DNA of 64,000 bases, taken from assembly GCA_016286555.1 (NCBI GenBank), contig JAEETA010000002.1, forward strand, positions 1 to 64,000. The letters are read 5' to 3'. The notes beneath the pieces were generated by a model. The model had not been told where the DNA came from. It was given only the letters and a program-made list of their open reading frames with translations, and searched no databases. Positions 37,812-46,057 of the stretch are shown piece after piece; the first letter of the stretch is position 1; every line of letters starts with the position of its first letter. The position numbers and the translations under genes are program-made. The DNA is from Lachnospiraceae bacterium. GTDB taxonomy: Bacteria > Bacillota > Clostridia > Lachnospirales > Lachnospiraceae.

Positions 37812-38183
37812 TTACTTCAGGGTGACCTTTGCGCCAACCTCTTCCAGCTTCTTCTTGATCTCCTCAGCCTCAGCCTTTGCAGCCTGCTCCTTGATTACCT
37901 TGGGAGCTGCCTCAACGGCATCCTTAGCTTCCTTCAGGCCAAGTCCGGTGATCTCACGGACAACCTTGATAACCTTAACCTTCTCTGCGCCAGCCTCGGT
38001 CAGCTCGACGTCAAACTCGGTCTTCTCCTCTGCTGCTGCAACAGGGCCGGCAGCGACAACTGCAACACCTGCAGCTGCGGAAACGCCGAACTCCTCCTCG
38101 CAAGCCTTAACCAGATCATTCAGCTCCAGAACGGAAAGCTCTTTGATCGCATCAATCAGTTCCTGAGTGGACAACTTTGCCAT
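37812..38183 (-). CDS. rplL: 50S ribosomal protein L7/L12
   Basis: This is the multicopy stalk protein that recruits translational GTPases. The 123 residues start [34 protein letters not shown] at ATG 38183 with AGGAGG upstream. There is an Ala-rich hinge (about 36-52) and the globular C-terminal domain with [21 protein letters not shown]. Length is normal. It lies 52 bp after rplJ and is co-transcribed with it behind the L10 leader. Confidence 0.99.
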   Translation of the reverse strand: MAKLSTQELIDAIKELSVLELNDLVKACEEEFGVSAAAGVAVVAAGPVAAAEEKTEFDVELTEAGAEKVKVIKVVREITGLGLKEAKDAVEAAPKVIKEQAAKAEAEEIKKKLEEVGAKVTLK

Positions 38184-38235
38184 TTTTATTTCCTCCTAAT
38201 CATTTTTCAAAAATCAAATCGTATTACTTAGTAAA

Positions 38236-38838
38236 TCACTCTGCAGCGGGAGCTTCCTCAGCGGGAGCTTCTGCCTCAGCGGGTGCCTCTGCAGGTGCTT
38301 CTGCGGGAGCCTCAGCCGCTTCCTCAGCGGGAGCTGCTGCTTCTGCCTCGCTTGCGCCGCCTTTTTCAGCCAGCTGCTTCATAACGCGAGCGAAGTTGGT
38401 AACGGGGCTCTGCAGGCTGCCAAGCAGCTTGGAAAGCAGTTCGTCTCTGGAAGGGATCTTAGCGATCTCTGCCATGCCGGCAGCATCGTATACGGTGCCT
38501 TCCACAACGCCGCCCTTGATCTCCAGCTTGTTAGCGGTCTTTGCGAAGTTTGCCAGCACTCTTGCGGGAGCGGTAGCATCATCCTTAGCAATTGCCACTG
38601 CGCTGGGGCCTTCCAGATACTCGGAAAGTCCTTCGAAATCAGTGCCCTTGAATGCCATGGTCATGTAGGTGTTCTTGTACACCTTGTACACGACGCCGGC
38701 CTCACGGAGCTGCTTACGAAGTGCGGTGTCCTGTGCAACGGTCAGTCCGCGGTAGTCAACCAGCACTACGGATGCAGCGCCGTCAACATGTGCGGAGATC
38801 TCGTCCACAATGGGCTTTTTCAGTTCAACTTTAGCCAT
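38236..38838 (-). CDS. rplJ: 50S ribosomal protein L10 with Ala/Glu/Pro-rich C-terminal tail
   Basis: L10 anchors the L7/L12 stalk and represses its own operon by binding the leader RNA. Residues 1-165 are standard (KPIVDEISAHVDGAASVVLVDYRGLTVAQD ... LLGSLQSPVTNFARVMKQLAEKGG). After this comes a roughly 32-residue low-complexity tail of repeated APAE/EAPAE units, so the protein is 200 residues instead of the usual 165-175. The tail is encoded by short imperfect repeats. Start ATG 38838 has AAGGAGG upstream. It is preceded by the L10 leader and its own promoter. Confidence 0.98.
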   Translation of the reverse strand: MAKVELKKPIVDEISAHVDGAASVVLVDYRGLTVAQDTALRKQLREAGVVYKVYKNTYMTMAFKGTDFEGLSEYLEGPSAVAIAKDDATAPARVLANFAKTANKLEIKGGVVEGTVYDAAGMAEIAKIPSRDELLSKLLGSLQSPVTNFARVMKQLAEKGGASEAEAAAPAEEAAEAPAEAPAEAPAEAEAPAEEAPAAE

Positions 38839-38869
38839 GTCTTTTTACCTCCTTATAGATTTGGAGCCG

Positions 38870-38996
38870 AAAAAAACTCTCCTGCGTGAAGACGCAGGAG
38901 AGTGAGATGTTAAAACATATTGTTTAATCTCTACCTCGGCTGGACTTACCGGAAGTTCTCACTTCCTGCCTGCTGTCTTCGGCTTGGTTCAAAACC
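38870..38996 (-). ncRNA. L10 leader with terminator-attenuator
   Basis: This 5' leader of rplJL matches the Firmicutes L10 leader. On the minus strand it carries CCGAAGACAGCAGG, then CCAGCCGAGGTAGAG and ATTAAAC, the segments I know as the conserved L10/L12 binding core. It ends in a perfect 11-bp stem (38877-38887 with 38892-38902, loop of 4) followed by a run of T. Excess L10-L12 complex would favour this terminator and stop rplJL transcription (established for the class). Confidence 0.87.
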
Positions 38997-39002
38997 TCTG
39001 AT

Positions 39003-39031
39003 AGGTTATCAGATTCTTATGGGGATGTCAA
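39003..39031 (-). promoter_or_regulatory. Promoter of rplJL
   Basis: On the minus strand TTGACA (39026-39031), 17 bases and TAACCT (39003-39008) lie just after the rplA stop. The -10 sits in a small palindrome, CTGATA-acc-TATCAG. The position is right for the start of the L10 leader. Confidence 0.7.
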
Positions 39032-39043
39032 CACCAAAATCCA

Positions 39044-39736
39044 TTATGCGAACTTCGCAGTGCTTACGCGTACGCCGGGGCCCATGGTGCTGCTCAGGGT
39101 AATGCTCTTCAGGTACTGACCCTTCAGCGTGCTGGGCTTAGCCTTGGAAACGGCATCCAGCAGAGCGTTGAAGTTCTCCTGCAGAGCCTCCTCGGTGAAG
39201 GAAGCCTTGCCGAGAGGCACATGGATGATGTTGCTCTTGTCAAGACGATACTCGATCTTACCTGCTTTGATATCAGCGATTGCCTTAGCGATATCCATGG
39301 TAACGGTACCTGCCTTGGGGTTGGGCATCATGCCCTTAGGTCCGAGGATCTTTCCGAGACGTCCCACAACACCCATCATATCAGGGGTAGCGACAACGAC
39401 GTCGAAATCCAGCCAGCCCTCGTTCTGAATGCGGGGAACCAGCTCCTCGCCGCCAACATGATCTGCACCTGCAGCCTCAGCCTCGGCCAGCTTATCACCC
39501 TTTGCGATGACCAGGACTCTAACGGTCTTACCGGTTCCGTTGGGGAGAACCACTGCGCCGCGGATCTGCTGATCTGCGTGACGGCCGTCACATCCGGTAC
39601 GGATGTGCAGCTCGATGGTCTCATCAAATTTAGCGGTAGCGGTCTGCTTGACCAGACGAACAGCCTCTTCAGGCTCGTAGTAGGTTGCGCGATCTACATT
39701 CTTTGCAGCCTCGATATATTTCTTTCCGTGCTTCAT
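39044..39736 (-). CDS. rplA: 50S ribosomal protein L1
   Basis: L1 forms the mobile stalk beside the E site and represses its own mRNA. The 230 residues start [25 protein letters not shown] at ATG 39736 (GGGAGG upstream). They include [54 protein letters not shown] and the C-terminal [15 protein letters not shown]. Length is standard. It lies 56 bp after rplK, in the usual order. Confidence 0.99.
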   Translation of the reverse strand: MKHGKKYIEAAKNVDRATYYEPEEAVRLVKQTATAKFDETIELHIRTGCDGRHADQQIRGAVVLPNGTGKTVRVLVIAKGDKLAEAEAAGADHVGGEELVPRIQNEGWLDFDVVVATPDMMGVVGRLGKILGPKGMMPNPKAGTVTMDIAKAIADIKAGKIEYRLDKSNIIHVPLGKASFTEEALQENFNALLDAVSKAKPSTLKGQYLKSITLSSTMGPGVRVSTAKFA

Positions 39737-39792
39737 TTATTTTTCCTCCCAGGTTCTAACGGCAGATGATCTGCCTCCCAATGAATTCAAAG

Positions 39793-40218
39793 TTACTCTT
39801 CAACAGTGATTCCCATGCTTCTGGCAGTGCCTGCGATCATGCTCATGGCTGCCTCGATGCTTGCGGCATTGAGGTCGGGCATCTTGATCTCGGCGATCTC
39901 CTGCAGCTTAGCCTTGGAGATGGTTGCTACCTTGGTCTTGTTGGGAACTCCGGAGCCGCTCTTGATGTTGCATGCCTTCTTCAGAAGGACAGCAGCAGGG
40001 GGAGTCTTGGTGATGAAGCTGAAGGAACGGTCAGCATAGACAGTGATGACAACGGGGATGATGGTGTCGCCCTTGTCAGCAGTCTGTGCATTGAACTGCT
40101 TCGTGAACTCTACGATGTTGACGCCGTGCTGGCCCAGTGCGGGACCTACCGGGGGAGCCGGGGTTGCCTTGCCGGCCGGAATCTGTAACTTGATATAGCC
40201 TTCTACTTTTTTTGCCAT
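39793..40218 (-). CDS. rplK: 50S ribosomal protein L11
   Basis: L11 is part of the GTPase-associated centre and the stringent-response sensor site. The 141 residues have the Pro-rich N-terminal [24 protein letters not shown] and the rRNA-binding C-terminal domain with [27 protein letters not shown]. Start ATG 40218 is preceded by GGAGGTG. A 144-bp leader separates it from nusG and carries stem-loops that could include the L1 operator (inference). Confidence 0.99.
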   Translation of the reverse strand: MAKKVEGYIKLQIPAGKATPAPPVGPALGQHGVNIVEFTKQFNAQTADKGDTIIPVVITVYADRSFSFITKTPPAAVLLKKACNIKSGSGVPNKTKVATISKAKLQEIAEIKMPDLNAASIEAAMSMIAGTARSMGITVEE

Positions 40219-40329
40219 AATGGCACCTCCTAATAAATGGTCCGAAAAAACGGACTTTGTGGTTAACGGCGCGACGGGAAGTCGCTCCCACTACTGCACG
40301 CCGCGCTTCGCAGTGCGATCAGCGGCGCA

Positions 40330-40357
40330 CGTATACTCAAACAGCGTATGCTGTAAA
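40330..40357 (-). promoter_or_regulatory. Weak promoter-like site and dyad before rplK
   Basis: In the nusG-rplK gap, on the minus strand, TTTACA (40352-40357), 16 bases and TATACG (40330-40335) resemble a weak promoter. The spacer holds an ACAGC-ATAC-GCTGT dyad, and a GTCCG/CGGAC stem lies closer to rplK. The main transcript probably comes from the rpmG promoter. Confidence 0.3.
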
Positions 40358-40362
40358 GTATC

Positions 40363-40884
40363 TCAGTTAAGCTTGCGGACCTCGGCGAAGCTGATCTCCA
40401 CCGGAGTCTCTCTGCCGAACATCTCCACATTGATGGTTGCGGTCTGCTTGTTCTGATCCAGCTTCTGGACAACACCCACGGTGTCCTTCCAAACGCCTGC
40501 AACAACGGCAATGGTATCTCCCTCGCCGAAGTCGATGCTGACCTTGTCCGTGCGGATGCCCAGGGGCTTCATTTCGGCATCGGTCAGGGGTACCGGCTTG
40601 CTTCCGGGGCCCACGAATCCCGTGACGCCTCTGGTGTTGCGGACAACATACCAGGTCTCGTCGTTCATCTCCATGTTCACCAGAACATAGCCGGGGAACA
40701 GCTTACGGGAAACGGTCTTTCTGACGCCGTTCTTGATCTCGACGACATCCTCCATGGGAACGCGGACCTCCAGGATCTTCTCACCCAGAGCTCTGTTGTT
40801 CTCGATGGTCTTTTCCAGGTCAACCTTTACCTTATTCTCATATCCGGAGTAGGTATGCACAACATACCATTTCGCCTCTGCCAT
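40363..40884 (-). CDS. nusG: Transcription termination/antitermination factor NusG
   Basis: NusG binds RNA polymerase and couples it to elongation, pausing or Rho. The 173 residues have the NGN domain (AKWYVVHTYSGYENKVK, LFPGYVLVNMEMNDETWYVVRNTRGVTGFVG) and a C-terminal KOW domain (FGEGDTIAVVAGVWKDTVGVVQ). Start ATG 40884 has AAGGAGGG upstream. It lies 15 bp after secE, the canonical pair. Length is standard. Confidence 0.99.
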   Translation of the reverse strand: MAEAKWYVVHTYSGYENKVKVDLEKTIENNRALGEKILEVRVPMEDVVEIKNGVRKTVSRKLFPGYVLVNMEMNDETWYVVRNTRGVTGFVGPGSKPVPLTDAEMKPLGIRTDKVSIDFGEGDTIAVVAGVWKDTVGVVQKLDQNKQTATINVEMFGRETPVEISFAEVRKLN

Positions 40885-40899
40885 CTGCTTCCCTCCTTA

Positions 40900-41106
40900 T
40901 CACAGTGTGGTGAGCCAGTTGACACCGTTCTGAACGAGATAGTCCAGAAGGGCAATGATCGCACCCAGGACAACGGAAATGGAAACAACGGCAACAGACT
41001 GCTTGAACGTCTCTTCCTTATCAGGCCAGAAGACCTTGTGGAATTCCGCCTTGACGCCGGCCCAGAAGCCGGGTCCCTTATCTTTCTTCTCTGCAGCTTT
41101 TGCCAT
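40900..41106 (-). CDS. secE: Preprotein translocase subunit SecE
   Basis: SecE is the small stabilising subunit of the SecYEG channel. The 68 residues have the conserved amphipathic segment GVKAEFHKVFWPDKEETFKQSVAVV and one C-terminal membrane span (VVSISVVLGAIIALLDYLVQ). A charged Lys-rich N-terminus precedes it. Start ATG 41106 has GGGAGG upstream. It lies between rpmG (55 bp) and nusG (15 bp). Confidence 0.97.
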   Translation of the reverse strand: MAKAAEKKDKGPGFWAGVKAEFHKVFWPDKEETFKQSVAVVSISVVLGAIIALLDYLVQNGVNWLTTL

Positions 41107-41161
41107 AAAAGCCTCCCTTATTCAATCACCGCCGCAGCGGCTGCTTACGGATTACGCGAAA

Positions 41162-41311
41162 TTACTTGGTTTCCTTATGAAGGGTGTGCTTCTTGCAGAA
41201 TCTGCAGTACTTCTTGATCTCCATGCGGTCGGGCATGGTCTTCTTATCCTTGGTAGTGTCGTAGTTGCGCTGCTTACACTCGGTGCAGGCTAAAGTAATC
41301 TTGGTACGCAT
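41162..41311 (-). CDS. rpmG: 50S ribosomal protein L33 (zinc-binding form)
   Basis: This 49-residue ribosomal protein reads [20 protein letters not shown], then [20 protein letters not shown] and KHTLHKETK. The two CxxC pairs (ACTEC, CRFC) show it is the zinc-binding form. Start ATG 41311 has GGAGGAAACACT upstream. It opens the rpmG-secE-nusG-rplKA operon, as in many Firmicutes, behind a clear promoter at 41411-41439. Confidence 0.97.
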   Translation of the reverse strand: MRTKITLACTECKQRNYDTTKDKKTMPDRMEIKKYCRFCKKHTLHKETK

Positions 41312-41410
41312 AGTGTTTCCTCCGAATTCTTAATAACAAAGGGTTAAAACAGCGTTTTTCGGGGGATATTTTTAGACAAAAAAATAAGCCCGAAAATCAG
41401 CTGCCTATGA

Positions 41411-41439
41411 AATATAGCATACTGTGCAAGGTTCGTCAA
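41411..41439 (-). promoter_or_regulatory. Sigma-A promoter of rpmG-secE-nusG-rplKA
   Basis: On the minus strand TTGACG (41434-41439), a 17-base spacer and TATATT (41411-41416) lie about 100 bases before rpmG. The leader contains a CGGGCTTATTTTTTT stretch and a distant CCCGAAAA/TTTTCGGG inverted repeat (41358-41397), which might fold as a leader structure. Confidence 0.82.
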
Positions 41440-41457
41440 GGAAAAAATTGTTTGTTC

Positions 41458-41518
41458 AGGTCACCGATGAAAAAATGCTCCTGCACGCAAGCGTGCATCG
41501 CATTTTTCACCGTGACCT
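41458..41518 (-). terminator. Long hairpin terminator after the LysM-M23 gene
   Basis: An imperfect inverted repeat of about 60 bases begins AGGTCACC (41458) and ends GGTGACCT-like (41518). Its core is TGCACGC-TT-GCGTGCA, and GCATTTTTT lies on the minus-strand descending arm. It begins 6 bp after the endopeptidase stop and precedes the rpmG promoter. Confidence 0.75.
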
Positions 41519-41523
41519 TAGTA

Positions 41524-43092
41524 TCAATCCAGGTAATTGAGTGGATTGACCTGCTTTCCGTCGATGAGGATCTCAAAGTGCACATGAGGTCCCGTGCTGA
41601 CGCCGGTGCTGCCGGACAGTGCGATGGACTGTCCCTGGCTCACCTTGTCTCCCACGCTCACCAGGATCCGGCTTAGATGCCCGTATCTGGTCTGGCGTCC
41701 GTCGGGATGGTCGATGTAGACCACATAGCCGTAGCCGTTGCCCCAGCCCGCCTTGGATACCGTGCCGCCGCTGGAAGCGAAGACCGTGGTGCCCGTAGGC
41801 GTCGCCCAGTCCACACCCTTGTGGTAGGTGCTGGCTCCCTTGGTGGGAGAAGTCCGCTTTCCGAAGCCGGAGGAAAGTCGTCCGCCGGAAATAGGCTTTA
41901 TATAGGTAGGAGGAACGATGGTGCCTCGCTCCACGATCTTGGCGACAGCCTCCATCACCACCTCTTCCTTCAGGATCTCCCGGCCCTGGATGCGGTCATT
42001 AAGATAGTAGCTTTCCGCGATGACTCTGCGAAATCCCGCCGAAGGCTGCCGGATCACATTGGTCTTGGTGGTATACCAGTCGTCCCGGTCCACATAGATG
42101 ATGTCCGCGTCGTAGGTTTCCTCAGCGTATTCCAGATCCGCCCATTCCACGGAAAGGGCAGGCTCCGGCACCGTGATGGTGAGACGGTCATCCACCCGGA
42201 TCATGGAGGCAGTACTCTCCAGCTTTTCAGGATTCAGCTCCACCAGCCGGTCCATGGGGATGTTTACCTTCTCAGCGATCTGGGAAAGGGTATCGCCGGG
42301 CTGCACCACATAGATATCGGGAACCGCTTCCTCCAGGGTCGCCTCCGCCACCGCCGTCTCCAAAGAGAGGATCTGCGAACTTCCGGCGTAGCCTTCCGTC
42401 ACTTCCACTCTCCGGGAAAAATCAATGTCCAGGACCCCCAGGTCAAAATCCTCGAAATTCATCTGCTCCGCAGGGATCTCGGGGGCTGCACTTTCCGTAA
42501 GTTCGGCAGACGCACCGGACGCAGGAAGCAAAGCAGCCGCCGTGATGCCGGCATCTTCCCGCCGCTCCACCCGGGAAGTCAGGGTTCGCAGGGTTCTGTC
42601 CGTATCCCGCACCAGACTTACCCGGAAATTTCCCTCAGGCTCATATTTGTCCAGTGCCGCCTGCAGGAGGCTCTGCACCTCCTCCGCGGAGGACAGGTAC
42701 ACCAGGAAGTCTCCGATCTTCACCGCATAGGAGGGCTGAAAATCGCTGATGACGCAGGATTTCAGGGCCTCTTTCGCCGCTGCCGTCAGCATCTCTTTCC
42801 CGTCTGCAAAGCCCGTTCCTTCTATATGGGAATATTCCGGCTCCGCTTTCAGGAAGACCATGCCCTCATTTTCCGCAGCCAGCTCCCTCCGGGCCTCCCG
42901 AAGGATGCTGTCAAAATCCGAAGGATCCGCCACGGTACCAACCTCGATGCCGCCGATGCTGACAGTCCACAGGTCTCTGCTCACCGTCACGGCTTCCGCC
43001 GGTCTGTCCACAAAGAGAATGCTGACAAAGATCGTCAGCAAACTCCACTTTACCAGATTCCATTTGATCGCTTTGTATGTCCTGCGGATCAT
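41524..43092 (-). CDS. Cell-wall endopeptidase: LysM, G5 and M23 domains
   Basis: This predicted secreted or membrane-anchored peptidoglycan endopeptidase starts at ATG 43092 (MIRRTYKAIKWN), which overlaps the upstream stop as TGATG; longer in-frame starts lack coding character. In the 522 residues one N-terminal membrane span (about 14-33) precedes a 200-residue variable region. Then come a LysM domain (YVVQPGDTLSQIAEKVNI), a G5 domain (about 320-390, ending EVVMEAVAKIVERGTI) and a C-terminal M23 domain. The M23 zinc and active-site motifs are HKGVDWA, GHLSRI and HVHFEI. Homologues hydrolyse stem-peptide bridges during growth or division. The adjacent coiled-coil membrane gene may be a partner (inference). 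Confidence 0.94.
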   Translation of the reverse strand: MIRRTYKAIKWNLVKWSLLTIFVSILFVDRPAEAVTVSRDLWTVSIGGIEVGTVADPSDFDSILREARRELAAENEGMVFLKAEPEYSHIEGTGFADGKEMLTAAAKEALKSCVISDFQPSYAVKIGDFLVYLSSAEEVQSLLQAALDKYEPEGNFRVSLVRDTDRTLRTLTSRVERREDAGITAAALLPASGASAELTESAAPEIPAEQMNFEDFDLGVLDIDFSRRVEVTEGYAGSSQILSLETAVAEATLEEAVPDIYVVQPGDTLSQIAEKVNIPMDRLVELNPEKLESTASMIRVDDRLTITVPEPALSVEWADLEYAEETYDADIIYVDRDDWYTTKTNVIRQPSAGFRRVIAESYYLNDRIQGREILKEEVVMEAVAKIVERGTIVPPTYIKPISGGRLSSGFGKRTSPTKGASTYHKGVDWATPTGTTVFASSGGTVSKAGWGNGYGYVVYIDHPDGRQTRYGHLSRILVSVGDKVSQGQSIALSGSTGVSTGPHVHFEILIDGKQVNPLNYLD

Positions 43093-43637
43093 CAAAATAC
43101 CCCGAAATGAATGAGTACGGTAACCGCCAGGGCGCCCGCTCCCATCAAAAATCCCATCACGGCAAAGAACAGCGTTGCCTTGCTCCGTCCGGTGAGAGAC
43201 TTCACCTCGGCAGTCAGAGCCTCGGAGGTCTTCTCCGTCTCTTCCTTCACCACGGACTGCACATTGCGATAGAGGCGCACGCACTCATTATGGAAGTCAT
43301 CCCTGCTGCCCATCTTGCCCTCCAGGCTCTCCTGGAGCTCCGCAATGCGCTGCAGGCGCTCATCGCTCTCCTTCGTCAGCTCTTCCAGTCTGGACTTCAG
43401 GTCTGCAATGGCTGCATCACTGACGCAACCTTCCGCCTGATGATCCGGCAGAGCTGCCATCTGATCACGAATGCCGCCCAGTTCCTGGCAGATTCCGGTC
43501 ATGCGATCCAGGCAGGTCTTATACTCCGTCACCTGTACCCGGACAGCCTCCATGGCCTCACTTTCCGCCTGGCCGTTGGCCCGGATCATTTCCTGTGCAT
43601 TTACCTTCTCGGACAATTGATCAAAAAATGAATCCAT
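43092..43637 (-). CDS. Coiled-coil protein with C-terminal membrane anchor
   Basis: I do not recognise a named family. The 181 residues are mostly long helical, charged sequence with heptad-like patterns (about 30-145, rich in Glu, Arg, Gln and Leu), followed by a single membrane span at the C-terminus (ATLFFAVMGFLMGAGALAVTVLI). It would be held in the membrane facing the cytoplasm. Start ATG 43637 has GAGGAGAAG upstream. Its stop overlaps the endopeptidase start, so the two proteins are made together; a regulatory or scaffolding link to wall hydrolysis is possible, but is inference. Confidence 0.7.
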   Translation of the reverse strand: MDSFFDQLSEKVNAQEMIRANGQAESEAMEAVRVQVTEYKTCLDRMTGICQELGGIRDQMAALPDHQAEGCVSDAAIADLKSRLEELTKESDERLQRIAELQESLEGKMGSRDDFHNECVRLYRNVQSVVKEETEKTSEALTAEVKSLTGRSKATLFFAVMGFLMGAGALAVTVLIHFGVF

Positions 43638-43826
43638 ACTCGCTTCTCCTCGCTTTCCACCCCTGTTTTGTTGTGCAATTTGAACAAAAAAGTTTCGAGT
43701 TTTTTTATTTCTTAGTAAATAGTTACCAATGATTTACAATGTGTTCATAGTTTGTTCACACTTTTTCGCTATACTCTGAATTGTAAAGAGCAAGGGAAAA
43801 GGTAATTCGATCATTTTTTCATAATA

Positions 43827-43850
43827 GCCCGGGACCGCAAGGTTCCGGGC
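43827..43850 (-). terminator. GC-rich hairpin after the alarmone synthetase gene
   Basis: GCCCGGGACC and GGTTCCGGGC form a 10-bp stem with one mismatch and a GCAA loop, 21 bp after the stop at 43872. No long T-run follows on either strand, so termination may be weak. The rest of the gap (43638-43826) is AT-rich, with only a poor promoter match (TTGTAA, 16 bases, TACTAA) for the coiled-coil gene. Confidence 0.5.
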
Positions 43851-43871
43851 ACTCCTCATTTTATGGGCTCT

Positions 43872-44579
43872 TTATTCCGGCCGGATCTGATTTTCCAGCT
43901 CCTGCTGGCGTCTGCGTTCCTTCTCGCGCTCCTCGCGCTCCACTTCCTGCATGTGGCTCAGCTCCAGGATCTCTTCGTTCAACTGTAGCATTTTGTCATC
44001 CAGATCGGACACCATATGGGCGCAGTCCACCAACTCCTGCTTGATGTGCTCGGGAGCGTCTCCTTCGAATTTGTAGTGGATCTTGTGCTCCAGGCTGGCC
44101 CAGAAATCCATGGCGACAGTGCGGATCTGGATCTCCACCTTGGCATCCACGGTTTTGTCGGACAGGTACACGGGTACCGTCACGATCATGTGATAGCTCT
44201 TGTAGCCGCTGGCCTTCGGGAACATGATATAGTCCTTCACGGTCATGACCTGAATGTCCCGCTGCTTCTCGATCATGTCCGCGATGCGGTAAATATCGGA
44301 AGTAAAGGAACAGATGATGCGGATGCCGGCGATGTCGTTCACATGATTCACCATATTTTCAATGGTGGAATCAAGGCCGTTCCGGCGAAGTTTTTTTACA
44401 ATGCTCTCAGGCGTTTTGATCCTGGATTTGATGTGCTCGATGGGATTGTACTGGTGAACGTGCTGGAACTCTTCGTTCAGGATTTCCATCTTTGTTTCGA
44501 TCTGGCGCAGCGCCGCATTGTACACCAGCAGAACTTCCTGCCAGGTTTCGACGCCGTCACCGGTTTCGTACCATTCCAT
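43872..44579 (-). CDS. Small alarmone synthetase (RelQ/YjbM-like GTP pyrophosphokinase)
   Basis: This enzyme makes (p)ppGpp from ATP and GDP/GTP without a hydrolase domain. I use ATG 44579 (MEWYETGDG) since the longer frame upstream has no coding character and AAAGGGG lies upstream. The 235 residues have the synthetase motifs RIKTPESIVKKLRR, GIRIICSF, SGYKSYHMIV, EIQIRTVAMDFWASLEHKIHYK. A charged C-terminal helix (EVEREEREKERRRQQELE) follows, as is usual for RelQ proteins. Length fits the single-domain SAS family. The gene stands alone, with a terminator-like hairpin after it. The 171-bp gap upstream is shared with the divergent 89-residue gene. Confidence 0.93.
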   Translation of the reverse strand: MEWYETGDGVETWQEVLLVYNAALRQIETKMEILNEEFQHVHQYNPIEHIKSRIKTPESIVKKLRRNGLDSTIENMVNHVNDIAGIRIICSFTSDIYRIADMIEKQRDIQVMTVKDYIMFPKASGYKSYHMIVTVPVYLSDKTVDAKVEIQIRTVAMDFWASLEHKIHYKFEGDAPEHIKQELVDCAHMVSDLDDKMLQLNEEILELSHMQEVEREEREKERRRQQELENQIRPE

Positions 44580-44715
44580 TTGATTCTGTACCCCTTTCGG
44601 CGTTTCGCCCGCGTTTTCCGGCAGACATCCGGCACGCTCGCCCGGTTTTTGCGACCGCTGCACGCATCTCACGCACTCTCTTCCGAAAGGAAGGGTGGCG
44701 CGTCCCGCCTTCGAT

Positions 44716-44725
44716 GTGCTATAGT
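44716..44725 (+). promoter_or_regulatory. Possible extended -10 promoter of the 89-residue gene
   Basis: TGTGCTATAGT contains an extended -10 (TGn-TATAGT, hexamer 44720-44725), 25 bases before the start codon at 44751. The -35 region is poor. The rest of the divergent gap shows no good promoter for the alarmone synthetase. Confidence 0.4.
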
Positions 44726-44750
44726 AAGCATACTTTCAAAGGAGGGTGCC

Positions 44751-45020
44751 ATGTTCAGATTATGGGCGAAGGCCTTTCAAAATACGCATATGCTCTGGGA
44801 CCTGGTGGTGGAAGATGCCACCGAGGATACCCGTACACATAAAATTTATCATGCCATTGACCGGGTCTGCAAGGAGAAGGATCTCCCCCATCCCATCTGG
44901 CTCGACAGCAATATCGCCGACTTCAAGCGCGTCTCCGCGACACGCTTTACCGGGGATTCCTTCGTGGAGGAGGTTCCCTTCGACCATCTGGAGATCCGGG
45001 TCATCGAAGAGGATTTTTAA
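44751..45020 (+). CDS. Conserved small protein of unknown function (89 residues)
   Basis: This is one of very few plus-strand genes here. It begins [20 protein letters not shown] at ATG 44751 with a strong AAGGAGGGTG site 5 bases upstream, and ends [17 protein letters not shown] recall very similar roughly 90-residue proteins throughout Lachnospiraceae, with conserved [24 protein letters not shown] and FDxLEI blocks and no known function. It is acidic and soluble. The stop overlaps the galE stop region by 4 bp, so the two genes converge. Codon use, site and family memory make it real despite its being shorter than most of its neighbours. Confidence 0.85.
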   Translation: MFRLWAKAFQNTHMLWDLVVEDATEDTRTHKIYHAIDRVCKEKDLPHPIWLDSNIADFKRVSATRFTGDSFVEEVPFDHLEIRVIEEDF

Positions 45021-46036
45021 TCCTCAAATCCGTTGGGATTGTTCTTCTGCCATCTCCAGGAATCTTCACACATCTCCCGGATGTCGTACTGTGCTTCCCA
45101 GCCCAGTTCCTTCTTTGCAAGGCTAGCGTCCGCGTAGCAAGCGGCGATGTCGCCGGGTCTGCGCTCTACCACGGTATAAGGGATCTTCACTCCCGTAGCC
45201 GCCTCGAAATTCTTCACGATATCCAATACGCTGTAGCCCTTGCCGGTACCGAGATTGTAGATCTTCAGGCCGGCTTTTTCTTCGATCTTCTTCAGGGCCT
45301 TCACATGTCCGATGGCCAGATCCACCACATGAATGTAATCTCTCACGCCGGTTCCGTCAGGCGTGTCATAATCGTCGCCGAATACCTTCAGCTCGGGAAG
45401 CTTTCCTACGGCCACCTGCGTAATGAAAGGCATCAGGTTGTTGGGGATGCCGTTGGGGTTCTCACCGATGGTGCCGGACTTGTGGGCACCGATGGGATTG
45501 AAGTAGCGAAGCAGGATCACGTTCCACTCGTTGTCCGCCTTCTGAATGTCGGACAGGATCTGCTCCAGCATGGACTTGGTCCAGCCGTAAGGGTTGGTGC
45601 ACTGTCCCTTGGGGCAGTTCTCGGTGATGGGGATCTCTGCGGGATTGCCATACACCGTAGCGCTGGAAGAAAAGATAATATTCTTGCAGCCGTTCTTCCG
45701 CATCACATCCACCAGGGTCAGGGTGCCTGCGATATTGTTCTCATAGTACTCCCAGGGCTTCTGGGTGGACTCACCCACTGCCTTCAAACCGGCAAAATGG
45801 ATCACTGCATCGGGGCGCTCTGCAGCAAATACCGCATCCAGTCCCTGACGATCACAGATATCCACCTTGTGGAAGGATACCGGCTTGCCGGTGATGGCAG
45901 CCACACGCTCCAAAGACTTCTCGCTGGAGTTGGACAGATTGTCCACCACGGTAACCTCGTAACCTGCATTCTGAAGTTCTACCACGGTATGGCTGCCGAT
46001 GAAGCCGGCGCCTCCCGTAACCAAAATCTTGCTCAT
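45017..46036 (-). CDS. galE: UDP-glucose 4-epimerase
   Basis: GalE interconverts UDP-glucose and UDP-galactose (often also the N-acetyl forms) with bound NAD. The 339 residues have [14 protein letters not shown] at the N-terminus, [12 protein letters not shown], the catalytic SSSATVYG and YGWTK (YxxxK), and RYFNPIGAH. Start ATG 46036 has AGGAGAA upstream. Length is standard. It lies 21 bp after a UDP-sugar pyrophosphorylase, so the pair supplies UDP-sugars for wall and surface glycans. Confidence 0.97.
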   Translation of the reverse strand: MSKILVTGGAGFIGSHTVVELQNAGYEVTVVDNLSNSSEKSLERVAAITGKPVSFHKVDICDRQGLDAVFAAERPDAVIHFAGLKAVGESTQKPWEYYENNIAGTLTLVDVMRKNGCKNIIFSSSATVYGNPAEIPITENCPKGQCTNPYGWTKSMLEQILSDIQKADNEWNVILLRYFNPIGAHKSGTIGENPNGIPNNLMPFITQVAVGKLPELKVFGDDYDTPDGTGVRDYIHVVDLAIGHVKALKKIEEKAGLKIYNLGTGKGYSVLDIVKNFEAATGVKIPYTVVERRPGDIAACYADASLAKKELGWEAQYDIREMCEDSWRWQKNNPNGFED

Positions 46037-46057
46037 ATATTTTCTCCTAAATTGACA

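Noticed and set aside
41107-41161. Possible tRNA gene between rpmG and secE, as found in some bacteria
   Set aside because: The gap is only 55 bp and has no cloverleaf.
43093-43284. N-terminal extension of the LysM-M23 protein
   Set aside because: It lies within the coiled-coil gene in another frame and has no coding character; the TGATG overlap start at 43092 is preferred.
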